This document shows, piece after piece, positions 6,001-11,599 of a stretch of DNA of 11,599 bases. The position numbers and the translations under genes are program-made. The DNA comes from an uncultured Angelakisella sp. (GTDB lineage Bacteria > Bacillota > Clostridia > Oscillospirales > Ruminococcaceae), in the NCBI GenBank assembly GCA_937914895.1, contig CALGIL010000478.1:1-11599 (forward strand), in the 5' to 3' direction. How positions within the stretch are numbered: position 1 is the stretch's first letter; the number at the start of each line of letters is the position of its first letter. The notes under the pieces are model-generated. The model was not told the origin of the DNA, made no database searches, and saw only the letters and a list, made by a program, of their open reading frames with translations.

Positions 6001-7080
6001 ATGAAGGAATATCGGGTAGGCATCATTGGGGCCACCGGCATGGTGGGCCAGCGGTTTATCACCTTGCTGGCGGAGCACCCCTGGTTTCGGGTGACGGCGC
6101 TGGCCGCGTCCCCCCGCAGCGCGGGCAAGTCCTACAAGGAGGCGGTGGGCGGCCGCTGGGCCATGGCGGCGCCCATCCCGGAACAAATTGCCGCCATGAC
6201 CATGCTGGACGCCCAGGGCGACATGGAACAGATTGCCGCGGCGGTGGACTTTGTCTTTTGCGCGGTGAATATGAATAAGGAGGAGACCCGCGCCCTGGAG
6301 GAGGCCTATGCCAAACTGGAATGCCCCGTGGTCTCCAACAACTCCGCCCACCGGAACACCCCCGACGTCCCCATGATCATCCCCGAAATCAACCCCGAAC
6401 ACGCCGGGGTCATCCCCTTCCAGCGCGCCCGCCTGGGCACCCGGCGGGGCTTTGTCGCCGTCAAGTCCAACTGCTCCATCCAAAGCTATGTCCCCGCCCT
6501 GCACCCCCTCATGGACCTGGGGGTTACCAAGGTGCTGGCCTGCACCTATCAGGCCATTTCCGGCGCCGGCAAAACCTTTGCCACCTGGCCCGAGATGATG
6601 GACAACGTCATCCCCTTCATCGGCGGCGAGGAGGAAAAAAGCGAACAGGAGCCCCTGAAGGTCTGGGGCACCCTGGAGGACGGCAAAATTGTAAAGGCCA
6701 AGGGCCCCGACATCACCACCCAGTGCATCCGGGTGCCGGTCACCGACGGGCATCTGGCCGCCGTCTTTTTCTCCCTTGGGCAAAAGGTGTCCAAGGAGGA
6801 GATCCTCCGGCGCTGGGCGGCCTTTGCGGGCGAGCCCCAGCGGCTTAGTCTGCCCTCCGCCCCAGGGCAGTTCCTGCACTACTTCCAGGAGGACGACCGC
6901 CCCCAGACCCGGCTGGAACGGGACCTGGAGGGAGGAATGGCCATCTCGGTGGGGCGCCTGCGGGCGGATACCCAGTACGACTATAAGTTTGTCTGCCTTT
7001 CTCACAACACCCTGCGGGGTGCGGCCGGCGGTGCCGTGCTTATGGCGGAGCTGCTGGCGGCCAAAGGGTATTTCGACTGA
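6001..7080 (+). CDS. asd: Aspartate-semialdehyde dehydrogenase, archaeal/fungal type
   Basis: Reduces aspartyl phosphate to aspartate semialdehyde with NADPH, the branch point to lysine, diaminopimelate, threonine and methionine. The 359-residue protein has the nucleotide-binding [13 protein letters not shown] (7-19), SNNSAHR (112-118), the active-site Cys158 in [15 protein letters not shown] (187-191), and [10 protein letters not shown] (244-253) with the probable catalytic His251. The spacing and the SNCSIQ and [10 protein letters not shown] blocks are those of the archaeal/yeast-like class (TIGR00978) rather than the classical E. coli or Bacillus form. ATG 6001 is chosen since AGGAAGGAG lies 9 bases upstream and the Rossmann fold starts at once; an upstream in-frame start at 5866 would lie within the riboswitch. 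It is the first gene of the lysine-controlled operon, with dapA 32 bases downstream. Confidence 0.96.
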   Translation: MKEYRVGIIGATGMVGQRFITLLAEHPWFRVTALAASPRSAGKSYKEAVGGRWAMAAPIPEQIAAMTMLDAQGDMEQIAAAVDFVFCAVNMNKEETRALEEAYAKLECPVVSNNSAHRNTPDVPMIIPEINPEHAGVIPFQRARLGTRRGFVAVKSNCSIQSYVPALHPLMDLGVTKVLACTYQAISGAGKTFATWPEMMDNVIPFIGGEEEKSEQEPLKVWGTLEDGKIVKAKGPDITTQCIRVPVTDGHLAAVFFSLGQKVSKEEILRRWAAFAGEPQRLSLPSAPGQFLHYFQEDDRPQTRLERDLEGGMAISVGRLRADTQYDYKFVCLSHNTLRGAAGGAVLMAELLAAKGYFD

Positions 7081-7112
7081 GAAAAGCCATCCTGTAAGGA
7101 GGTTTGATACAG

Positions 7113-8003
7113 ATGAAAAATACCGTGTTCACCGGTGCGGGCGTGGCCATTCTGACCCCCATGCGGCCGGATTATACCATTGATTACCAGCGCCTGGGCC
7201 AGCTCATCGACTGGCAGATTGCCCAGGGCACCGATTCCATTATTATTTGCGGCACCACCGGCGAATCCTCCACCATGACCGACGAGGAGCACGTGGAGTG
7301 CATTGCCTATACCGTAAAGCGCGTGGCGGGCCGGGTGCCCGTGGTGGCCGGGGCGGGCAGCAACGACACCGCCTACGCCATCTGGATGTCCAAGGAGGCC
7401 GAGGCGGCGGGGGCCGACGCCCTGCTGCAGGTGACCCCCTATTACAACAAATGCACCCAAAAGGGCCTGATTGCCCACTTTGCCGCCATTGCCGACGCCA
7501 CCACCCTGCCCATTATTCTGTACAACGTGCCGTCGCGCACCGGCATCAATATTCTGCCCGCCACCTATCAGGAGCTGGCAAAGCACCCCAACATTGTGGC
7601 CACCAAGGAGGCCTGCGGCGACATTGCGGCGGTGGCCGAGACGGTCTGCCTGTGCGGGGACGACCTGGATGTTTACGCCGGCAACGACGACTATGTGGTG
7701 CCCATTCTGTCCCTGGGGGGCAAGGGGGTCATCTCGGTGCTGAGCAACATTGCCCCCGGGCCCGTCCACGATTTGTGCGCCGCTTATTTCCGGGGAAATA
7801 TCCGGGAGGCGGCCAAAATGCAGACCGACTATATCCGTCTGATTAAAGCCCTGTTCTGCGAGGTAAACCCCATCCCGGTAAAGGAGGCCGCCAATATGCT
7901 GGGCCTTGGGTGCGGCCCCTGCCGCCTGCCCCTGACCCCCATGGAGGAGGCAAACAAGCAGAAGCTGGCCGCCGAGCTGAGGCGGATGGGCCTTTTGCAG
8001 TAA
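7113..8003 (+). CDS. dapA: 4-hydroxy-tetrahydrodipicolinate synthase
   Basis: Condenses aspartate semialdehyde with pyruvate, the first committed step toward diaminopimelate and lysine. The 296-residue TIM-barrel aldolase has Lys165 in ATKEACGD (Schiff-base lysine), Tyr137 and Arg142 in LYNVPSRTG, the catalytic Thr48 in GTTGES (47-52) and Tyr111 in TPYYNK. These correspond to E. coli K161, Y133, R138, T44 and Y107 with a constant offset of four. TAAGGAGGT sits 9 bases before ATG 7113, which was preferred to a TTG at 7104 that overlaps the binding site. It lies between asd and dapB in the riboswitch-controlled operon. Confidence 0.97.
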   Translation: MKNTVFTGAGVAILTPMRPDYTIDYQRLGQLIDWQIAQGTDSIIICGTTGESSTMTDEEHVECIAYTVKRVAGRVPVVAGAGSNDTAYAIWMSKEAEAAGADALLQVTPYYNKCTQKGLIAHFAAIADATTLPIILYNVPSRTGINILPATYQELAKHPNIVATKEACGDIAAVAETVCLCGDDLDVYAGNDDYVVPILSLGGKGVISVLSNIAPGPVHDLCAAYFRGNIREAAKMQTDYIRLIKALFCEVNPIPVKEAANMLGLGCGPCRLPLTPMEEANKQKLAAELRRMGLLQ

Positions 8004-8052
8004 GCGCCCCGGAGCAGCGCCGGGCGGTGGGATGAAAAAGGAGAGGAAGACC

Positions 8053-8826
8053 ATGGTCAACATTCTGGTATCCGGATGCGGCGGTGCCATGGGCCGGACG
8101 GTGATACGGGCCCTGCAGCAGCAGGAGGACTGCGCCCTGGTGGGCGGGCTTAGCCCCCACCCCTGCCCGGACCTGGGGGTGCCGGTGTTTGGGGACTGGA
8201 AAAGCTGCCATGTCCCCTTTGACGTCATCATCGACTTTTCCCACCCCAAGGCCCTGGACGGCGTTGCCGGCCTGGCCCTGCGGGACCGTAAAGGGGTGGT
8301 GCTTGCCACCACCGGGTACACCCAGGAGCAGACGGCCCGCATTGAGGCCCTGGCCGCAGAGCTGCCGGTGTTCTTTTCCGCCAACATGTCCGTGGGCGTC
8401 GCCCTGATGCGGGAGCTGTGTGTCCGGGCCGCCCGGGTGCTGGGGGCAAGCTATGACGTGGAGGTGGTGGAAAAGCACCACAACCAAAAGCTGGACGCCC
8501 CCAGCGGCACCGCCTTTCTGCTGGCAAACGCCATCTCCTCCGCCCTGCCCTATGGGGCCCGGTATGTCTATGACCGCCACAGCCGCCGCGCCAAGCGGGA
8601 AAAGGGAGAGATCGGCCTGCACAGCATCCGGGGCGGCACCATCCCCGGCGAGCACGACGTCATTTTTGCGGGCCCCCACGAGGTGCTGACCATCTCCCAC
8701 ACCGCCTATTCCAAGGAGCTGTTTGCGGTGGGGGCCATTGCCGCCGCCCGGTTTTTGGCGGGGCGTCCCCCGGGGCTGTACACCATGGAGGACTTAATGA
8801 ATCAGGAAGGGGCAGAAAGGCTATGA
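8053..8826 (+). CDS. dapB: 4-hydroxy-tetrahydrodipicolinate reductase
   Basis: NAD(P)H-dependent reduction of the DapA product to tetrahydrodipicolinate. The 257-residue protein has the N-terminal dinucleotide-binding motif SGCGGAMGR (7-15), DFSHP (61-65), ATTGYT (85-90), the active-site block EKHHNQKLDAPSGTA (140-154; His142 and Lys146 match E. coli H159 and K163) and SIRGGTIPGEHDVIF (191-205). ATG 8053 is chosen because GGAGAGG lies 7 bases upstream and the motif follows at once; the ATG at 8032 has only a poor site and adds seven charged residues (MKKERKT). The 3' end overlaps the next gene by ATGA. Confidence 0.96.
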   Translation: MVNILVSGCGGAMGRTVIRALQQQEDCALVGGLSPHPCPDLGVPVFGDWKSCHVPFDVIIDFSHPKALDGVAGLALRDRKGVVLATTGYTQEQTARIEALAAELPVFFSANMSVGVALMRELCVRAARVLGASYDVEVVEKHHNQKLDAPSGTAFLLANAISSALPYGARYVYDRHSRRAKREKGEIGLHSIRGGTIPGEHDVIFAGPHEVLTISHTAYSKELFAVGAIAAARFLAGRPPGLYTMEDLMNQEGAERL

Positions 8827-9302
8827 ACGGCGTATCGCACATCACCTGCACCGAGGATGTGGTGCTGGTCACCATCCGCAGCCAGCGGGGCGAAAGCGGC
8901 CTTATTGCCGGCGTCTTTGACCAGCTTGCCAAAGAGGGCATCGTCATCGATATGATTTCCCAGACCGTCCCCCAGGGCTCGGTGCTGGACATCTCCTTTA
9001 CCCTGTACGGGCGCCAGATGGTGGACGCCCTCCGGGTCATCAGCCGGGTGCGGGACCGGTACAGCCAGCTGCAGATTATGGCCAGTGCCGGCAACTGCAA
9101 GCTGCAGCTGTACGGCCAGGAGATGCGGGACATCAGCGGGGTGGCCGCCGGTGCCCTGTTGGCCCTGGTGGACGGCCAGGTGGACATCGTCATGATCACC
9201 ACCTCCGAGGTGGATATTTCCCTGGTGGTGCCCGCCTCCGGCTGCGAAAAGGCCCTGGAGCTGATGGAACAGACCTTCGGCGTCAGCCCCAGGCTGTTAT
9301 AG
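8823..9302 (+). CDS. Stand-alone tandem ACT protein, aspartokinase-regulatory-like
   Basis: A 159-residue protein with two ACT domains, about 13-80 and 92-155, and no catalytic part. It resembles the C-terminal regulatory half (beta-subunit equivalent) of aspartokinase: GLIAGVFDQLAKEGIVIDMISQ (26-47) corresponds to the effector-binding loop and helix of ACT1, and MITTSEVDISLVV (124-136) to the typical aspartokinase ACT2 strand. It starts in the ATGA overlap with dapB, so translation is probably coupled. Being last in a lysine-riboswitch operon, it may bind lysine or threonine and control an aspartokinase encoded elsewhere, but that is inference. It is too long to be a stray fragment of the preceding gene, and it has its own start with AGAAAGG upstream. 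No aspartokinase catalytic gene is present in the window. Confidence 0.8.
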   Translation: MNGVSHITCTEDVVLVTIRSQRGESGLIAGVFDQLAKEGIVIDMISQTVPQGSVLDISFTLYGRQMVDALRVISRVRDRYSQLQIMASAGNCKLQLYGQEMRDISGVAAGALLALVDGQVDIVMITTSEVDISLVVPASGCEKALELMEQTFGVSPRLL

Positions 9303-9307
9303 ACATA

Positions 9308-9350
9308 AATCATAAAAGGCCACGCGCACAGCGCGTGGCCTTTTATGGTT
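9308..9350. terminator. Bidirectional intrinsic terminator between convergent operons
   Basis: A perfect 17-bp inverted repeat (9311-9327 with 9331-9347, loop ACA) has a GC-rich core, AAGGCCACGCGC, flanked by an A run on one side and a T run on the other. It therefore works symmetrically for the lysine operon (its ACT stop is at 9302) and for the PTS operon arriving on the minus strand (stop at 9402). Confidence 0.9.
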
Positions 9351-9355
9351 TATGC

Positions 9356-9396
9356 GGGTTCCGCCGTGCCGGCGGCTTAGGTGCAAAACCCGTGCC
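9356..9396. other. Second hairpin after the PTS IIB gene
   Basis: CCGCCG (9361-9366) pairs with CGGCGG (9370-9375) around a 3-base loop, and flanking GGGTT (9356-9360) can pair with AACCC further right. It has no T run on either strand. It may fold at the 3' end of the PTS mRNA but is not a canonical terminator. Confidence 0.3.
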
Positions 9397-9401
9397 CCCA
9401 C

Positions 9402-9887
9402 TTAATACCTGACCAGGGCGGAGAGCTTTTTGGCCTTGTAGTCGGGCACCACCTGAAAGGTGAGGTCCACCCCCGCGTCCTCCAGCTTGCGAAAGGCGGC
9501 GCAGTCCTGGTCGTCGGCAAACAGGGTCAGGTCGTACTGCTTGCGTTTTCGGCCCGTCTTGGCAAACATCCCGCTGATCTGCAGGGACTTGACCCCAAGC
9601 CCCAGGTCCACAATCAGCTCCACGGCGTCCTCGATCTCCTTAAACACCACCATGGTGCTGCGGCCCTCCAGGTCGTCGCTTGTGATGATGCCGTACGCCT
9701 CCTTGGGGGAGACCACCCGCACCGCGGAGGAAATGGCCGCCATTTCCAGCAGCGATACCTGAAAATCGTCCTTTGCGGTTTCCGCGTTGACCACAAGGTA
9801 TTCGTCGATTCCGTATACGCTTCCAAAGGCGGCGCACACCTGGCCGTGGAGCATCCGAAAGTCTACCCGGTATTGCCTGATTGCCAT
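9402..9887 (-). CDS. PTS mannose/fructose/sorbose-family IIB component
   Basis: Cytoplasmic phosphocarrier that takes phosphate from IIA on a histidine and passes it to the sugar bound by IIC/IID. The 161-residue protein has the typical N-terminus RVDFRMLHGQV (7-17), with His14 as the likely phosphorylation site; the usual family form is RIDDRLIHGQV. The length is normal for this family (about 160). ATG 9887 has AAGGGGAA upstream. The gene is last in its operon, 194 bases after IID, whereas IIB more often precedes IIC. No IIA is present in the window; it may be upstream of IIC or elsewhere. Sugar specificity cannot be told from sequence. Confidence 0.92.
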   Translation of the reverse strand: MAIRQYRVDFRMLHGQVCAAFGSVYGIDEYLVVNAETAKDDFQVSLLEMAAISSAVRVVSPKEAYGIITSDDLEGRSTMVVFKEIEDAVELIVDLGLGVKSLQISGMFAKTGRKRKQYDLTLFADDQDCAAFRKLEDAGVDLTFQVVPDYKAKKLSALVRY

Positions 9888-9913
9888 ACAGATTCCCCTT
9901 CGCTTTTTATTTT

Positions 9914-10020
9914 GCCCGGCATTTGCCCCGCCGCCAAAGGGGTGCTTCCTTTGCGCCGGGTGATTTTAAGGTAGGGCCACAAAGCCCCTTTTACCCAAAA
10001 GGCGGCGTTTTTGTGGCCCT
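9914..10020. other. Two large inverted repeats in the IID-IIB gap
   Basis: The 194-base gap holds no gene. One hairpin pairs 9973-9983 with 10010-10020 (11 bp, GGGCCACAAA type), with inner pairs CCTTTT (9987-9992) and AAAAGG (9997-10002). A second pairs CCCGGC (9915-9920) with GCCGGG (9955-9960) and has an inner CAAAGG/CCTTTG stem (9935-9940 with 9948-9953). Neither is followed by a clear T run on the minus strand, so they look more like mRNA processing or stability elements than terminators. No convincing promoter for IIB was found. Confidence 0.5.
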
Positions 10021-10081
10021 GTTTTCGGTACGCAGAATTTCCGTTTTCCTTTTTCTCCCGCTTCGGCGGTAAGGCTCTTCC

Positions 10082-10909
10082 TCAGCGGTTAAAGCCCAGG
10101 AAGGACATGACGGCGGCGGCCAGGAAGATGATCCCCACCAGCTGCAGGGCGGACACCTTCTTTTTATACAGCCGCGCCAGAATCAGCGTCAGCGCCAGGG
10201 GCACCAGCCCCGGGAAAATGTTGTTCAGCTCGTTTTGCAGGTTGATGGTGACTTCGTTGATGACAAAGTCCTTGTTGAGGTTAAAGCCGATCCACGAGGG
10301 AATAAGGCAGCCCAACGACATCAGCCCCAGAATGTTGGCCGAATCCATGACCCGCTGCAAAATGCCGCTCTTGTTAAAATCGGTGATGGCCTTGGTGCCG
10401 TTCATATAGCTGTACTTGTAGGCGTAATAGGCAAGGCCGAAATGGATGGCGTTGTGCCCGATGAGGAAGATAAAGGCGCCCAGGATGGAGCCGTTGAGGG
10501 CAAAGCCGGCGGCAATGGAGCCCAGAATGGCGTTGACGGTGGCCTTAAAGGAGTCGCCCACCCCGGCCAGGGGCCCCATGAGGGAGGTCTTCATGGCGTT
10601 GATGGAGTTGATGAGGATGTCCCGCTCCTCGGAGGGCTCCATGGCGGCGGCCTTTTCCTCCTGGGCAACGGAAAGGCCCATGGTAAAGTTGATCATCACA
10701 GGGGTGGTGTTGTAAAACTCCATGTGCCGCTGGGCCGCCTTAATACGCTCCTCCCGGTTGTCGGGGTACAGCCTGCGGATGATGGGTATCATGGCGTGGC
10801 AGTACTGCAGCGCCTGAAAGCGCTCGTAGTTGATGGTGCACATGGGCAGCAGGTTGATGCGGAAGAAGTTTTTGCGCAGGTCGGCTTTTGTCAGCTTTAC
10901 GTCTGCCAT
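10082..10909 (-). CDS. PTS mannose/fructose/sorbose-family IID component
   Basis: Membrane subunit that forms the sugar channel together with IIC. The 275-residue protein begins with LTKADLRKNFFRIN (6-19), a typical IID opening, and has the family block MGPLAGVGDSF (111-121) followed by hydrophobic segments (about 125-160, 190-208 and 232-274). The C-terminus ends in a membrane segment, as in the family. Its ATG overlaps the IIC stop by one base (TAATG) with GAGGGGG upstream, so translation is probably coupled to IIC. IIB follows after a long structured gap. Confidence 0.95.
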   Translation of the reverse strand: MADVKLTKADLRKNFFRINLLPMCTINYERFQALQYCHAMIPIIRRLYPDNREERIKAAQRHMEFYNTTPVMINFTMGLSVAQEEKAAAMEPSEERDILINSINAMKTSLMGPLAGVGDSFKATVNAILGSIAAGFALNGSILGAFIFLIGHNAIHFGLAYYAYKYSYMNGTKAITDFNKSGILQRVMDSANILGLMSLGCLIPSWIGFNLNKDFVINEVTINLQNELNNIFPGLVPLALTLILARLYKKKVSALQLVGIIFLAAAVMSFLGFNR

Positions 10910-11599
10910 TATGACTGCACCCCCCTCTTGCTTTCTTTGCCGTCTTTATAGAAGTTGAGAAGGGCCGCCGCGGTGCCCAGCAGCGCCACCGCCTGCAGGT
11001 TGCCCCCAAAGTAGGCGGCCACCACAAAGCCGATGAGGAAGTAGGGCAGGTATTTGGTCTTGTACATCATGGTAAACAGCATCCCAAAGCCCAGGGCCGG
11101 CAGCATTCCGGTGGCGGTTTTGAGCCAGGCGGTCAGCCATGTGGGCATGATTTCGTTCAGGTTGCCCACAAACTGAGAGCCGAAGTAGATGCACAGAAAC
11201 ACCGGAATAAACTCCGAGACCCAGAAGATGGCCGAGCCGATCCAGGTAACCTTTTCCAGGTTTTTCAGCTTATCCTGGGCGGCAAATTTATCGCCCAGGT
11301 GCATCAGGGACGAGTTGATGGTCCAGGCGGCCATCCGGTCCAGCTGGCCCAGCACCGCCACCGGCACCGCCAGGGTAATGGCTGTCTCGGGCTCCACCCC
11401 GGTGATGATGCACAGGGCGGTGGCCACGGTGGTGGCAATGGTCTGGTTGACCGGGATGGCGGCCCCCACGCCCACAATGCCTAAGTAAATAAGGGTCAGC
11501 GTGCCGCCGATGTAGATGCCGACGCCGACGTTGCCCAGCAGCAGTCCCACCACCGGACCCGCCAAAATCGGCTTGCAGATGCCCCAGAATTTACAGGAC
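10909..11599 (-). CDS. PTS mannose/fructose/sorbose-family IIC component, 5' end beyond window
   Basis: Integral membrane sugar permease subunit. The frame stays open to the right edge (about 230 residues), reading through FWGICKPILAGPVVGLLLGN with no start, so an internal TTG at 11565 is not the true start. The edge-proximal PILAGPVVGLLLGN is the family's usual first-helix motif, which suggests that only about 20-40 N-terminal residues are missing. Further helices follow, with a hydrophilic loop that includes HLGDKF and the conserved GFGMLFTMMY segment, and the protein ends in a basic tail. The stop overlaps the IID start by one base. Confidence 0.93.
   Translation of the reverse strand, partial: SCKFWGICKPILAGPVVGLLLGNVGVGIYIGGTLTLIYLGIVGVGAAIPVNQTIATTVATALCIITGVEPETAITLAVPVAVLGQLDRMAAWTINSSLMHLGDKFAAQDKLKNLEKVTWIGSAIFWVSEFIPVFLCIYFGSQFVGNLNEIMPTWLTAWLKTATGMLPALGFGMLFTMMYKTKYLPYFLIGFVVAAYFGGNLQAVALLGTAAALLNFYKDGKESKRGVQS

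Noticed and set aside
5965..7005. Minus-strand open frame of 346 codons opposite asd
   Set aside because: It is antisense to asd, its product is Gly/His-rich without domains, and it crosses the riboswitch terminator.
8032..8052. Earlier dapB start at 8032
   Set aside because: It has a poor ribosome binding site, and the added charged residues precede the Rossmann motif, while ATG 8053 has GGAGAGG at proper spacing.
7002..8387. Minus-strand open frame of 461 codons across dapA and dapB
   Set aside because: It is a mirror of two well-supported dap genes, with Gly/His/Arg-rich composition and no family motif.
11563..11565. TTG start for IIC inside the window
   Set aside because: The frame continues upstream with family-like residues to the window edge, so the real start lies outside.
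1..11599. CRISPR array, transposase, tRNA or rRNA
   Set aside because: No spaced direct repeats, transposase motifs, CCA-ended cloverleaf or rRNA-like stretches were seen on either strand.

Overview
The window is GC-rich, with a strong preference for G or C at third codon positions. It looks like a chromosomal segment of a Gram-positive anaerobic Clostridia, most likely a gut-type Oscillospiraceae/Ruminococcaceae relative. The evidence is a SCIFF (six cysteines in forty-five residues) peptide with its radical-SAM maturase, a TIGR04086-type membrane protein beside yajC, a lysine-riboswitch-led asd-dapA-dapB operon, and a mannose-family PTS. No mobile element, CRISPR array, tRNA or rRNA was seen. 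The taxonomic call is inference.

Layout. (1) Positions 1-3321, minus strand: an apparent operon read from a near-consensus promoter (TTGAAA-N17-TATAAT, 3321-3293) in the order yajC, TIGR04086-family membrane protein, SCIFF precursor (scfA), radical-SAM/SPASM maturase (scfB), proC. proC runs off the left edge and overlaps the end of the maturase by 14 bases. A perfect 14-bp hairpin followed by a U run sits between the SCIFF gene and its maturase. (2) Positions 3334-5574, minus strand: tgt and queA, two late enzymes of queuosine tRNA modification; queA starts at GTG. (3) Positions 5575-6000: a divergent control region with a consensus plus-strand promoter (TTGACA-N17-TAAGAT), an extra 5' structured stretch, a lysine riboswitch and an intrinsic terminator. 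(4) Positions 6001-9302, plus strand: asd (archaeal/fungal-type), dapA, dapB and a stand-alone tandem-ACT protein resembling the regulatory part of aspartokinase. Together they carry aspartyl phosphate to tetrahydrodipicolinate under lysine control. A long symmetrical terminator closes the unit. (5) Positions 9402-11599, minus strand: a mannose/fructose/sorbose-family PTS permease in the order IIC (cut by the right edge), IID, IIB, with two long hairpins in the IID-IIB gap.

Most of the window is recognisable core metabolism. The parts most worth a second look are the RiPP-type SCIFF locus (internal terminator and a Cys-rich tail on the maturase), the extended lysine-riboswitch leader, and the orphan ACT protein at the end of the lysine operon. 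I did not find a convincing wholly new system.
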